Positions 1 to 9,137 are shown, numbered from the stretch's first letter. The stretch: DNA of 64,000 bases from Deltaproteobacteria bacterium (GCA_002731275.1 PCBK01000029.1:124001-188000); one strand, 5' to 3'. The notes: generated by a model from the letters alone, not told the origin. Program-made: numbers and translations.

Positions 1-1
1 G

Positions 2-955
2 CATTACGAGAGGCGGATCAATGAATTGACCCAAACCACCGAGCTGCGAAACCAGGCTGTGCTCAGTGGACACGAACAGCGCGAAAAAGAACTCGAAGAA
101 CAGCTCAAACAGCTGCGCGAACAACACGACCAAAAAGTCCGCGCGCTACGTACACAACTCGACGAAGAGACCAGCGCGCTCAAGGCCCGCCTCGAAGAGC
201 AAGCCAACTCCTTTAAGGCCCAGTTTGAAGAGAAAACAGGTGCATTGCGTGCCAAACTCGAAGAACAATCTTCCTTTGTCGGTAACGCACGCGATGTCCT
301 CCAGCAGATGGAAGAAGAGAACCAAACCCTCAAAGGGCGAGTCGCCGATTTGGAAGCTCTGCGTCGACATGAGCGCAACGAAATTGAGCGCGTTCACCGC
401 GAAAAGGAGGAGCGTATTCGACAGCTTGAAGGACACATTCATGAGCTTGAACGCGCTGCCCAAGAGAGAGTCGAAGCGGAGAAGTATATCCAGGCGCAGA
501 TTGCCGAACAACAATCACAACGTGAGACCGCACAGCGCGCCCTCGAAAACGCGATGCGCTTGCTGCAAAGTGGTATGGGAGGTGGGAACTTTCAGGCCCC
601 ACCAACCGGTGGAGCCCCCTCATATGCACCACCTCCAGCTCAATCACCAAGCGGTAACTCTCCCACGCCGACCAATAATTATACACCTTCATATTCGACA
701 CCTTCCCCCCATTCGGCGATGCCACCGTCCACAGCTCCCCGCTCTGCGCCGCCGTCTTCGATCCCACCATCTTCACTCCCACCGTCTTCTGCGCCGCCTT
801 CTTCGGATCCTCGGAGTGGACCTCCTTCATCTCTGCTCGGTGGATTTGGCGATCGTCCGTCATCCACACCTGCACAGCAAGGTGAACAAGGCGATGACGG
901 CAAGAAGAAGCTCCCTGATATGGATATCCTCTCCAAGTTGGACCTGGATTTCTAG
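2..955 (+). CDS. Coiled-coil protein with Pro/Ser-rich tail, 5' end outside the window
   Basis: The frame is open to the left edge, so the gene begins outside the window; an in-frame TTG at 26 is probably not the start. The visible 317 residues split in two. Residues 1 to about 190 are a long, highly charged Glu/Gln/Lys/Arg helix with heptad-like spacing, which predicts a coiled coil. From about 200 the protein turns into a Gly/Pro/Ser-rich disordered tail with repeated PPSS units, ending in an acidic and lysine-rich stretch. There is no signal peptide or membrane segment in the visible part. Myxobacterial polarity proteins such as FrzS have a domain plus coiled-coil layout of this type, but the missing N-terminus prevents assignment. 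The gene ends 55 bases before oppA. Confidence 0.7.
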   Translation, partial: HYERRINELTQTTELRNQAVLSGHEQREKELEEQLKQLREQHDQKVRALRTQLDEETSALKARLEEQANSFKAQFEEKTGALRAKLEEQSSFVGNARDVLQQMEEENQTLKGRVADLEALRRHERNEIERVHREKEERIRQLEGHIHELERAAQERVEAEKYIQAQIAEQQSQRETAQRALENAMRLLQSGMGGGNFQAPPTGGAPSYAPPPAQSPSGNSPTPTNNYTPSYSTPSPHSAMPPSTAPRSAPPSSIPPSSLPPSSAPPSSDPRSGPPSSLLGGFGDRPSSTPAQQGEQGDDGKKKLPDMDILSKLDLDF

Positions 956-1010
956 GTGTCGTCCCGACACCAACCTCCCATGTGTTGCCTGTTGACCCAA
1001 GGAAAACCGT

Positions 1011-2840
1011 ATGTCCCCAACCCATGTTGTTTTGCGATGTAAATGGTGTTTGCTCCTGCTCGCTTGTTTTCTGCTTATGTCTGTTTCTGGATGCAAACGC
1101 ATCAAAAAGGAGTACATCGGCAAACGTGTTCTTCGCGTGATCGTTCGTGCTGATGTCGGCGGGATGGACCCGATCTTTCTCGACTCACAGTACGACTCCG
1201 CGACCAGCGCGCAAGTGATCGAACCCCTCCTCGAATATGACTATCTGAAACGCCCACTTTCGCTCCGACCGCTCTTGTTGCAAAAGATGCCAGACGTCTC
1301 CAACAAAGGCCTTACGTACACCTTCCAACTCAAGAAGGGGATCTACTTTCACGACGATCCCTGTTTTCCCAAGGGAAAAGGACGTGAGTTGGTCGCCAAA
1401 GATGTCTTCTACTCCTTCAAACGGATGGCGAACCGAGCTGTCAGGCCGAGAGGGTGGTGGGTCTTCTCCAAACGAATCGTCGGCTTCGACAAGTACCGCA
1501 GTGAGCAATATGAGCGCGTCTCCAAAAAGAAGCTTCCTTTTGATATAGACGCGCCTGTCGAAGGCTTTAAGCTGCTCGATCGTTATCGTTTTCAGATCAA
1601 GCTGGTGAAGCCTTTCCCCCAACTCCTGTTTTTGCTGGCGTTCCAAAAGACCGGAATTGTCCCACGTGAAGCCGTTGAATATTACGGAAAGCAGGGGCGC
1701 GGCTCTTTCTCTCAACACCCCGTTGGGACTGGACCCTACACGTTGAAAGAGTGGCGCAAAGGTCTGCGCTTGGTCTTTCGCCGCAACCCCAAGTACAAAC
1801 ATTCGTTTTATCCCCCTGCAAAGAGCGCGAACGCCAAGGACAAACAAGAAGGTCGCCATCTCGACGCAGGGAAGCCGTTGCCTATGTCCGATATCCTCGA
1901 AGTCAACATCTTCCAGATGGACCAACCTGCGTGGTTGAAGTTCCGCGTTGGCGATCTCGACTACGTCCAGGTTGCGGCGGAGTATTGGCCTGGCGTGTTC
2001 AATGTAAGTGGTCCGAAAAAAGGCCAGCTACGCGACCACATCAAGAAGGAAGGTCTGCGCGCTTATCCCGTCCCTCTGCTCGACTTTATCTATCACGGAT
2101 TCAACTTCAAAGATCCGATCGTCGGGGGATATGGTAAACGCGCACGTTACCTGCGTCTGGCGATGGCACATGCCCTCGACCTGTACGAGCGCAACAGACG
2201 CTTTTACAACAGTAAAAACGTCGTCTACCAGGGCGTCATCCCGCCCGGACTCAGTGGCTACGGTGGACCTCGCCCCAAGCCCGACCTGAAGAAGGCGCGT
2301 GAGTATCTTGTCAAGGCCGGATACCCCGAAGGGAAAGGGTTGCCTCCGCTGACGGTGTCGACGAGCTCTTCGTCAAACGCGAAGGAGCAATCTGAGCTGT
2401 TTATCCGTCAAATGGCCCGTATCGGTGTCCGCGTCCGCTTCGAGTTTATGACCTTTCCACAGCTTTCGCGCAAGCTGCGCTCTGCCCAAACGCAGATCTT
2501 TTCGCTCGCGTGGGGCTCTGATTATCCCGACGCTGAAAACAACCTCGCGTTGTTTTGGGGACCCAACAGCGCGCCAGGGTCCAACTCCTGGAATTACAAC
2601 AACCCCGTCTACAACAAACTGTACGAAAAAGCCCGTGTGATGATGCCTTCACCGCAGCGGGCGAAGTTGTACCGCAGGATGAACCAGATCTTGATCGACG
2701 ACGCTGTCGTCCTTGGCTCGATGGCTCGGACAAGATCGTATCTTGCAAATAAACGATTGAAGAATCTCAAACCCAACGAAACGATGTCGACATTTTGGAA
2801 GTATCTACGTGTGCCGAAGTTTCGTTCAAAACGTCGTTAA
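1011..2840 (+). CDS. oppA: Oligopeptide ABC transporter substrate-binding lipoprotein (OppA/DppA family)
   Basis: This is the extracytoplasmic peptide-binding component (SBP_bac_5 family, cluster C) of an ABC importer. The 609-residue product starts with a lipoprotein signal: hydrophobic core at residues 13-25 and lipobox SVSGC with the acylated Cys at 28. The mature part shows family features: an early segment on a GGMDP-type motif, a YTFQLKKGIYFHDD motif, a VGTGPYTLKEW motif and a late WGSDYPD segment. An AAGGA ribosome site lies 8 to 9 bases before the ATG. It is first in a complete importer cluster with oppB, oppC, oppD and oppF. Substrate specificity (di- or oligopeptide, or another solute such as nickel) cannot be read from sequence alone; the M20, POT and protease genes elsewhere in the window make peptides likely. 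Confidence 0.93.
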   Translation: MSPTHVVLRCKWCLLLLACFLLMSVSGCKRIKKEYIGKRVLRVIVRADVGGMDPIFLDSQYDSATSAQVIEPLLEYDYLKRPLSLRPLLLQKMPDVSNKGLTYTFQLKKGIYFHDDPCFPKGKGRELVAKDVFYSFKRMANRAVRPRGWWVFSKRIVGFDKYRSEQYERVSKKKLPFDIDAPVEGFKLLDRYRFQIKLVKPFPQLLFLLAFQKTGIVPREAVEYYGKQGRGSFSQHPVGTGPYTLKEWRKGLRLVFRRNPKYKHSFYPPAKSANAKDKQEGRHLDAGKPLPMSDILEVNIFQMDQPAWLKFRVGDLDYVQVAAEYWPGVFNVSGPKKGQLRDHIKKEGLRAYPVPLLDFIYHGFNFKDPIVGGYGKRARYLRLAMAHALDLYERNRRFYNSKNVVYQGVIPPGLSGYGGPRPKPDLKKAREYLVKAGYPEGKGLPPLTVSTSSSSNAKEQSELFIRQMARIGVRVRFEFMTFPQLSRKLRSAQTQIFSLAWGSDYPDAENNLALFWGPNSAPGSNSWNYNNPVYNKLYEKARVMMPSPQRAKLYRRMNQILIDDAVVLGSMARTRSYLANKRLKNLKPNETMSTFWKYLRVPKFRSKRR

Positions 2841-2863
2841 TCGGCATATCAAAGGAGATATAG

Positions 2864-2917
2864 ATGCAACACGTCACGATTTTGTTGGTGATGTCTTGTG
2901 AGGGAGTGAGCGTCTAA
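2864..2917 (+). CDS. 17-residue leader ORF coupled to oppB
   Basis: A short frame of 17 codons plus stop lies between oppA and oppB. It has its own strong ribosome site (AAAGGAG at 2851-2857, 6 bases before the ATG), and its TAA overlaps the oppB ATG by one base (TAATG). oppB itself has a weaker site inside the small frame (GAGGGAG at 2900-2906). The encoded peptide has no notable composition. The likely role is delivery of ribosomes to oppB by stop-start coupling, or a leader that tunes permease expression relative to the abundant binding protein. This is inference from layout only; the peptide may have no function of its own. Confidence 0.45.
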   Translation: MQHVTILLVMSCEGVSV

Positions 2918-3852
2918 TGTGGAGTTACGCAATCAAACGCACACTGTCCTTCATTCCGGTGTACTTGGTGGTGGTCTCGTTTATCACGTTCATCGCTTGG
3001 GAGCATATGGATGTCGTGGACGCCTGGTTGCCGAAGAACGCAACCCCGACTGCGCGCGCCGAGAAGATGAAAGAACTCGGTCTGACAGGGAATGTGTTGG
3101 CCCGCAATTATCGAAAGGCGATCCGCTCGATTCAGTTTGACTTTGGCAACTCACTGGCACACCGTCAGCCTGTGAGTGAGATCTTGATTCAGCGCAGCTG
3201 GGTGTCGGTCTTTTTGACGCTGCCTGCGTTGATTTTGTCGACGATCTTTGCCGTGATCATAGGTCTCTTATCGGCCGTTTTCCGGGGGCGTCCATTTGAC
3301 CGCTTCTTGATCGTCATGGCGACGTTGGGGATGTCCGTCAGCTTTCTGGTGTACATCATCGTGCTACAATTTTTGTTGGCGTTTAAGCTGCAATGGTTCC
3401 ACATATACGGCTTTGACGACAACGTCCTGAAGAGTGTGCAGTACCTGATTTTGCCGATCATGATCCAGGTGTTGGTGAGTATGGGATACAACACGCGCTT
3501 TTACCGCGCGGTGATGGTCGAAGAGAGCACACAAAACTACATCGTAACAGCCTACGCAAAGGGCGTGTCGAGATTTCATGTGATCTTTGTGCACATGTTG
3601 AGAAATGCGATGATTCCGATCATTACGCGCTTCTTCATCTCCCTGCCGTTTGTGTTTATGGGTTCGTTTTTGTTGGAGGTCTTTTTCGGTGTCCCGGGGC
3701 TGGGGAGTATCTTGTTGACGTCTTTGACAGGAAAGACCGATCCTCCGCTGATTATCGGCGCGACGACGATCCTCTGTACGCTCTATCTGCTTTTGAATGT
3801 GATCACGGATATTATGTATGCCGTGTTTGATCCACGTGTGAGGTTGAACTAA
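2917..3852 (+). CDS. oppB: Oligopeptide ABC transporter permease (OppB/DppB family)
   Basis: Inner-membrane permease, 311 residues, the usual length for OppB/DppB. An N-terminal membrane helix (about residues 8-28) is followed by a periplasmic segment containing the typical LGL...YRKAIRSIQFDFGNS motif. Five more helices follow. The cytoplasmic coupling motif for the ATPases lies near residues 205-235: a Glu-Ala-Ala-like segment reading YAKGVSRFHVIFVHMLRNA, followed by the family's P(I/V)IT sequence. The start overlaps the stop of the small leader frame, and the TAA at the end overlaps the oppC ATG (TAATG), so the permeases are translationally coupled. It pairs with OppC to form the channel. 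Confidence 0.93.
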   Translation: MWSYAIKRTLSFIPVYLVVVSFITFIAWEHMDVVDAWLPKNATPTARAEKMKELGLTGNVLARNYRKAIRSIQFDFGNSLAHRQPVSEILIQRSWVSVFLTLPALILSTIFAVIIGLLSAVFRGRPFDRFLIVMATLGMSVSFLVYIIVLQFLLAFKLQWFHIYGFDDNVLKSVQYLILPIMIQVLVSMGYNTRFYRAVMVEESTQNYIVTAYAKGVSRFHVIFVHMLRNAMIPIITRFFISLPFVFMGSFLLEVFFGVPGLGSILLTSLTGKTDPPLIIGATTILCTLYLLLNVITDIMYAVFDPRVRLN

Positions 3853-4760
3853 TGGCTGGTATGACGAGTCGTATGCGGGAATCCCGCGCATTTCGCAAGT
3901 TTACGAGAGATCGTATGGCCTTGTTCAGTCTATTTGTGATTGGATTGTACTCGGTGGTGTTTATCGGGACGATCGTGTTTAACGTCTCTGTGGAGCACGT
4001 CAACACGTTGAAACCGGAGCAGCGTGTCTGGCTGCAAAAATTTAACGAAGACACAGGGACGATGTACGCGGCACCTTCTGGTAAGTACTGGTTGGGCACG
4101 GACCGTCTCGGGCGTGATATCTTCAAGCGTGTGCTTGTGAGCATCCACGTCGCGTTTAAGATCGGTCTTGTGACAGCGTTCTTTGCGTGTCTGATCGGTC
4201 TGGTGATGGGAGGATTGGCGGGCTTCTTCGGGGGCTGGGTCGATCTTGTGATCACGTGGATATATTCGGTGTTTGCGTCGATCCCCTACATTTTGTTGGT
4301 GTTGTTGATCTCAGCGATGTTTCGCAAGTCCGAAGGATTGCTTGGGGTGTATGTGGCGTTTGGGGCGACCTTTTGGATCGGTCCGTGTCGTGTCGTGCGG
4401 GGAGAGATCCTCAAACTCAAAGAGTTGGAGTACGTCCAGGCTGCACGTGCGATTGGGCTGGATCGTTTGACGATCCTGTTTAAGCACGTCTTGCCCAACA
4501 CGCTCCACCTTGTGTTTGTGTACTTTTCGCTCGTATTTATCGGCGCGATTAAGTCCGAGGTCATCCTGACATTCCTCGGTTTGGGTGTCAAAGATATGCC
4601 CAGCTGGGGGTTGATGATCAAGTCCGCAAGTCATGAGATCATTGCAGGGTTTTGGTGGCAGATGATCGGCGCGTCACTCGCGCTGTTTGTCCTCGTCTAT
4701 GCGTTCAACATCTTTACGGACGCACTTCAGGACGCGCTCGATCCCAAACATACGCAGTGA
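3852..4760 (+). CDS. oppC: Oligopeptide ABC transporter permease (OppC/DppC family)
   Basis: Second permease of the importer, 302 residues. It has the OppC_N-type N-terminus (RESRAFRKFTRDRMALFSLFV), then a periplasmic loop ending in HxLGTDRLGRDIFKRV-like sequence (here YWLGTDRLGRDIFKR), which is diagnostic of the DppC/OppC family. Five further helices follow. The coupling helix is the segment EYVQAARAIGLDRLTILFKHVLPN at about residues 195-218, and the family motif LTFLGLGV...PSWGLMI follows near 240-260. The start overlaps the oppB stop by one base. The 61-base gap before oppD carries GTGAGAG ahead of its ATG. Confidence 0.94.
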   Translation: MAGMTSRMRESRAFRKFTRDRMALFSLFVIGLYSVVFIGTIVFNVSVEHVNTLKPEQRVWLQKFNEDTGTMYAAPSGKYWLGTDRLGRDIFKRVLVSIHVAFKIGLVTAFFACLIGLVMGGLAGFFGGWVDLVITWIYSVFASIPYILLVLLISAMFRKSEGLLGVYVAFGATFWIGPCRVVRGEILKLKELEYVQAARAIGLDRLTILFKHVLPNTLHLVFVYFSLVFIGAIKSEVILTFLGLGVKDMPSWGLMIKSASHEIIAGFWWQMIGASLALFVLVYAFNIFTDALQDALDPKHTQ

Positions 4761-4821
4761 GTCTTCATCCACAACATCATCTTTGTGGCATCCACAAGCC
4801 CTAAACCTGAAGTGAGAGCCC

Positions 4822-5808
4822 ATGGCACTGCTAGAAGTTAAACAAATGGTTACACAGTTTCGGACGGATCGCGGTCTCGCCCGCGCTGTTCGGAACGTCT
4901 CCTTCTCCATCAAAGCAGGTGAGACTGTTGGACTCGTCGGTGAGTCCGGCTGCGGAAAGAGCGTGACCGCGCGCTCCCTGATGCGCCTCATCCCCGATCC
5001 TCCCGGCGAAATTTCCGAAGGAGAGATCCTCTTTGATGGAAAAGATGTCCTCAAACTCTCCACCCGAGAGTTACGCAAGTTGCGAGGCAACAAGATCAGT
5101 ATGATCTTCCAAGATCCGATGACCTCGCTCAATCCCGTTATACGCATTGGTACACAGCTCGAAGAGGTGCTCAAACTCCACCGTCCCGAGCTTTCCAAAA
5201 AAGAGCGCTACCAGATCTGTCTCGACATGATGAAGCGCGTGAAGATCCCTTCGCCTGCACAGCGACTTCGCGAATATCCCCACCAACTCAGTGGTGGGAT
5301 GAAGCAACGTGTCATGATCGCGATGGCGCTCAGCTGTCGTCCCTCTCTTCTGATCGCCGATGAGCCGACGACGGCTCTCGACGTGACGGTCCAGGCACAG
5401 ATCCTTGAGCTGATGCAGGAGCTTAAACGGGATATTGGCACAGCGATCCTGCTGATTACACACGATCTTGGCGTTGTGGCCGAGACTTGTGACCGCGTGC
5501 TCGTGATGTATCTCGGGCAGATTGTCGAATCTGGGACTGTTCAAGAGATCTTCTCCAATCCCAAACATCCCTATACACAAGGACTCTTAAGCTCCATTCC
5601 CAAACTCCGACAAGAGCGCCTGCATAAAAAACTCGACACGATCGAAGGGATCGTCCCTTCCTTGTTTGAGATCCCACAGGGATGCAGTTTCCAGGCGCGA
5701 TGTCCCTTTGTCACCGATGATTGTCGCAAAGGGGATATCCCACTTAAAGAGCGCGGAGAAGGACGTAGCGTCCGATGTCTCTATCCACAAGGTGAAGACA
5801 AATCCTGA
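4822..5808 (+). CDS. oppD: Oligopeptide ABC transporter ATPase (OppD/DppD family)
   Basis: Cytoplasmic ATPase subunit of the peptide importer, 328 residues. All ABC motifs are present: Walker A GESGCGKS at residues 40-47, Q-loop in IFQDPMTSLNP, signature LSGGMKQR near 155, Walker B LLIADEPT near 175 and switch His in LLITHD. The C-terminal 70 residues form the oligopeptide-transporter domain, with the conserved cysteine arrangement (CSFQARCPF...DDC...RCLYP) that holds a [4Fe-4S] cluster in DppD/DppF-type ATPases. It is expected to pair with OppF as a heterodimer under the OppBC channel. The gene follows oppC on the same strand. Confidence 0.95.
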   Translation: MALLEVKQMVTQFRTDRGLARAVRNVSFSIKAGETVGLVGESGCGKSVTARSLMRLIPDPPGEISEGEILFDGKDVLKLSTRELRKLRGNKISMIFQDPMTSLNPVIRIGTQLEEVLKLHRPELSKKERYQICLDMMKRVKIPSPAQRLREYPHQLSGGMKQRVMIAMALSCRPSLLIADEPTTALDVTVQAQILELMQELKRDIGTAILLITHDLGVVAETCDRVLVMYLGQIVESGTVQEIFSNPKHPYTQGLLSSIPKLRQERLHKKLDTIEGIVPSLFEIPQGCSFQARCPFVTDDCRKGDIPLKERGEGRSVRCLYPQGEDKS

Positions 5809-5885
5809 ACATTCCCGGACACAACGTGAAGAAGGAGCTTTCCCTTCTCATGAGCTGATGTGTCCAATACAAAAAAGAGAATCCG

Positions 5886-7292
5886 ATGGCCCTTTTGGAA
5901 ATTCGAAATTTGGTCAAAAAGTTCCCTGTCCGTCGTGGGTTTTTCAACCGGGTGGTAGGACATGTGCACGCTGTCAATGATGTGAGCTTTACCGTTGAAG
6001 CCGGTCAAAAGGTCGGACTTGTTGGTGAATCAGGGTGTGGTAAGTCGACCCTTGGCAAGACGCTCGCGCGGCTGTGGGAGCCAACCTCCGGTAGCATTCG
6101 CTACAAAAACGTGGAGATCTCGAAGTTCTCCGACGCCGCGATGTTGCCGTATCGCAAAGAGATCCAATTTATCTTTCAGGATCCATATGGCAGTCTTAAC
6201 CCAAAGATGACGGTCTTTTCGACGTTGATCGAGCCCTACAAAGTCCACAATCTGGTCTCCAACTCACGCGAAGAGCAGCGCAAGCTGATCGCCGATCTTT
6301 TGGAAACAGTCGGCCTTCCGGCCGACTCGATCGATAAGTATCCTCATGAGTTCAGTGGTGGGCAGCGTCAACGTATTGGGATCGCCCGCGCGATCGCGAC
6401 ACAGCCCGAGCTGATCATCGCTGACGAACCTGTCTCTGCGCTCGATGTGTCTGTCCAGGCGCAGATCGTCAACTTGCTCGACAAGCTTCGTGACGATCAG
6501 GAGGTCGCCTTCCTGTTTATCTCCCACGATCTCAAGGTCGTCCACCACTTTTGTGAAGAGATTATCGTCATGTATCTCGGCCACATCGTCGAGATCTTGT
6601 CTTCAGAGGCGCTCTATGAGGATGCCTCCCACCCTTACACCAAGGCGCTCTTGAGCGCGATCCCTGTCGACGATCCGTTTAACAGGGTCGAGCGCCAATT
6701 GCTCGAAGGGGATGTTCCCAGTCCTATCGAGTTGCCGACAGGTTGTCCTTTTCACACACGCTGCCCACTCGCTGTGCAGGAGTGTCGTGAGCATAAACCT
6801 TCTCTACGTACGATCTCATCGGGGCACCACGTCGCTTGTCACTTTGTGGAAGGCGAGCAGGCCACGAAGATCGATATTGGCGCATATGATGATGAGAAGG
6901 TCCACAAGAAGGCCCACAAAGAGCTCTCCCTTGCTGTGGAGGCCGATGCCGAGGAGAAGGCACTTCAGGTCGAGATTGTCGAGGAGAGTGGACGTGCGAT
7001 GGGCTGGGGGATCGCCGCGTTGTTTCACGTGATCCTGAGCCCCTACTTGTTGCAGTCCTTTCCGGCGCTTGGGTGGCTCTTGTACCCGATGTTACTCTTT
7101 CCTGTGATGGCGATCTGGAAGGGCCTCCTTACACACGATCTGGTCAAGGCTCGAAACACTGGTGAAGACTGGCTCCCACAGGCGAATTGGTCGATGGGGA
7201 TCGGTTGGGCCTGTTTGATCAGCTGGACGTCTGAAATGATGGGCCTTGGGCATCTTTGGTCTTTGCTCGGCCACCTCTTCGGGGCGCTCTAG
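5886..7292 (+). CDS. oppF: Oligopeptide ABC transporter ATPase (OppF/DppF family) with membrane-spanning C-terminal extension
   Basis: Second ATPase subunit of the importer. Residues 1 to about 325 are a standard OppF/DppF: Walker A GESGCGKS near 44-51, FIFQDPYGSLNPKM, signature FSGGQRQRIGIARA, Walker B LIIADEPVSALD, switch LFISHD, and the C-terminal GCPFHTRCPL...C...C cysteine set. At 468 residues it is about 130 to 150 longer than the family norm. The extra part is a charged linker (about 330-375, rich in Glu, Lys and Ala) followed by about 90 residues with two to three hydrophobic segments (around WGIAALFHVILSPYLL, WLLYPMLLFPVMAIW and a terminal stretch). The frame is continuous, with no sign of a lost stop. 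The extension may anchor the ATPase to the membrane or be a fused membrane protein. Confidence 0.92.
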   Translation: MALLEIRNLVKKFPVRRGFFNRVVGHVHAVNDVSFTVEAGQKVGLVGESGCGKSTLGKTLARLWEPTSGSIRYKNVEISKFSDAAMLPYRKEIQFIFQDPYGSLNPKMTVFSTLIEPYKVHNLVSNSREEQRKLIADLLETVGLPADSIDKYPHEFSGGQRQRIGIARAIATQPELIIADEPVSALDVSVQAQIVNLLDKLRDDQEVAFLFISHDLKVVHHFCEEIIVMYLGHIVEILSSEALYEDASHPYTKALLSAIPVDDPFNRVERQLLEGDVPSPIELPTGCPFHTRCPLAVQECREHKPSLRTISSGHHVACHFVEGEQATKIDIGAYDDEKVHKKAHKELSLAVEADAEEKALQVEIVEESGRAMGWGIAALFHVILSPYLLQSFPALGWLLYPMLLFPVMAIWKGLLTHDLVKARNTGEDWLPQANWSMGIGWACLISWTSEMMGLGHLWSLLGHLFGAL

Positions 7293-7429
7293 CGCGACCT
7301 CCCTCCACGCTCCCCGCGGCGACATCGCTTACTCATCTTCTGCCTCCTTTCTCGCTTGCTTTTCTTCCCCTTTTTTCCCATCATGCTCTCTCTTTTGAAG
7401 ACCATTTGTGTTTGGACTGATGTCGAGGA

Positions 7430-8245
7430 GTGATGATGAGAGACGTGCGTTTTTTTACCATCCCATTGTTGTGGTTTTGTGTGTTGACCTTGGTGTGTGT
7501 GTGGATTCTCGTATTGGGCCAGCACGAATGGACAGCACAAAGACCTGCGACCTGTTTACCCCATCATTGTTTTTGTGAGCATGTGCGCGCTGGAAATATT
7601 CGCCAACCAGCGAATACATGGTCCAATATGGGATTTGTCTTGGTGGGTCTATTGATCTTTGGTGTGGTCGCACGAGATCGGGATGAGGAGACGCTCTCAC
7701 CGCCTTCCAATCCGATCAACAATCACCGGTCTATCGCTTATGTATATGCAGTGACAGTCATATTGATGGGGTTGATGAGCCTCTACTTTCATGCCTCGTT
7801 GACCTTTTGGGGGCAATGGTTTGATGTGCAGTCGATCTACTTGCTCGGCTGCTTTATGTTGCTTTACAATCTCAAGCGCTTGATGGGATGGGGAGTTGGA
7901 CTCTTTTTGACAGGATTTGTCGGTGCCAACGCACTTTTAGGATATGTACAGTATGCACACCCTGCGGTCCGCAGACATATGGTAGGTGTCGTCGTGTTGC
8001 TTGCGTTGGTGTTGGAGTTTGTGTACCGCAAGCAGGGGACGTCGAAGATCAAGTTGTCTTGGTTAGGGGCTGCGGCGGGGTGTATCGCGATGGCGTTTTT
8101 TGTGTGGATATTGGATATCAAGAAGATCTGGTGTTGGCCACACAGCCTGATCCAAGGACACGCGATTTGGCATCTTCTTGCAGCGTGTATGACCGGTTGT
8201 TTGTTCTTGTATTATCGTTCGGAGCGGGAAGAGGTCGAAAGCTGA
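7430..8245 (+). CDS. Ceramidase-like (CREST superfamily) integral membrane protein
   Basis: A 271-residue protein with about seven membrane helices. It carries the spaced polar residues of the alkaline ceramidase/CREST hydrolase superfamily: CFCE followed by QPANTWSN near residues 45-65, SLYFHASLTFWGQWFD near 122-138 (conserved Ser, His and Asp), a D...WCWPHS segment near 230 and QGHAIWHLL near 240, which would supply the last two His of the metal site. In this superfamily these residues bind zinc and hydrolyse amide bonds in lipids. The substrate here is not readable; it could be ceramide or another lipid. The gene converges on the next gene with only 7 bases between the two stops. The ATG at 7433 is an alternative start two codons inside the frame. 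Confidence 0.72.
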   Translation: MMMRDVRFFTIPLLWFCVLTLVCVWILVLGQHEWTAQRPATCLPHHCFCEHVRAGNIRQPANTWSNMGFVLVGLLIFGVVARDRDEETLSPPSNPINNHRSIAYVYAVTVILMGLMSLYFHASLTFWGQWFDVQSIYLLGCFMLLYNLKRLMGWGVGLFLTGFVGANALLGYVQYAHPAVRRHMVGVVVLLALVLEFVYRKQGTSKIKLSWLGAAAGCIAMAFFVWILDIKKIWCWPHSLIQGHAIWHLLAACMTGCLFLYYRSEREEVES

Positions 8246-8252
8246 GAGAGGG

Positions 8253-9110
8253 TCACTCCTCGTCTTTTTTCTTTTTACGAGGTCGGTCTGGCCATGAGAG
8301 TGTGGAGATGTAGGAGGGGGTAGGGCGTACTTCTCGCCACTCACCGGATGACTGGAAAGAAGAGTATTCATCGAGCTCGATGGAGGAGTGGTTGGTGTGC
8401 ACTTGTGGGTGCGCTTCGTAGGACTCTGAGCGTTTTTGTGCGTCTTTGAGGTGAGCTTGAAGGCGAGCAGAGGGGAGCTGTGTCGATGACGTCGCTGGGT
8501 GCTCTCCTGAGGGCGTTTCTTTTGTGTTGGCAGGCTTTTTCGCAATTGGGATCGCCGAAGGGGTGTGTCTGGGAGGGCGTCTGTACGCAGGTAGACGATC
8601 TGAGCTCTCAGCTGCGGCTCGCTCTCGTTGTGTGGGCAAGGGAGAGTGGTGCGCTTCTGGTGGGATTGTCGCAGGGAGATCTTGTTGCGTTGGTGGGCCT
8701 TGCTCGTCTTCTTGTAGGAACAAATCATCGGCAGCGAGAGAGTGGTCTGGAGCCCAGGATTCTTTTTGTTGAGGGACAGGGGGCTGGAATGGATAGATGT
8801 GTGTGTGGGTCGGGATCTGTGTGTCCAGTAGAGGCCACTTGTAAGGAGCAAGTGTGTATCTTTGTCCCTTCTGACTGGAGCGAACACGCTGGAAGAGCTC
8901 GATGGCATTGATCTTGAGCAGTGTGGTGATGTGCTCGTAAAGTGTGTCAATATCCACACTTGTCAGATGCATGAGATGTTCCAGGTTGGTTGTACCATCG
9001 ATCAAGACAAACACACGAAGGGCTTCTTGGTTGACGTATTGTTCGAGCGTTTGTAGTGAACATACCTTTGTATGTTTGGGCACGACCACTTTGGGATCGA
9101 CCTTATCCAT
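8253..9110 (-). CDS. Protein with N-terminal winged-helix-like segment and disordered tail
   Basis: A 285-residue protein with a clear ribosome site (AAGAGG 7 bases before the ATG). Residues 20 to about 80 look like a small helical or winged-helix domain: a segment on LRVFVLIDGTTNLEHLMHLTSVDIDTLYEHITTLL, in the IDG...ia...g....v...l..L..~ pattern found in regulatory proteins with DUF4388-like ends. From about 100 onward it is rich in Pro, Gln, Ser and His and probably disordered. There is no membrane helix or signal peptide. The gene converges with the ceramidase-like gene and shows a pair of direct repeats upstream (9138-9179). Function is unknown; a regulatory or adaptor role is inference. 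Confidence 0.6.
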   Translation of the reverse strand: MDKVDPKVVVPKHTKVCSLQTLEQYVNQEALRVFVLIDGTTNLEHLMHLTSVDIDTLYEHITTLLKINAIELFQRVRSSQKGQRYTLAPYKWPLLDTQIPTHTHIYPFQPPVPQQKESWAPDHSLAADDLFLQEDEQGPPTQQDLPATIPPEAHHSPLPTQRERAAAESSDRLPAYRRPPRHTPSAIPIAKKPANTKETPSGEHPATSSTQLPSARLQAHLKDAQKRSESYEAHPQVHTNHSSIELDEYSSFQSSGEWREVRPTPSYISTLSWPDRPRKKKKDEE

Positions 9111-9137
9111 TGAATGCCTCTTGTGAGTGTTGTTGCC

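Noticed and set aside
330-1025. 231-codon minus-strand frame opposite the coiled-coil gene
   Set aside because: It is antisense to a repetitive charged coding region whose composition creates spurious frames.
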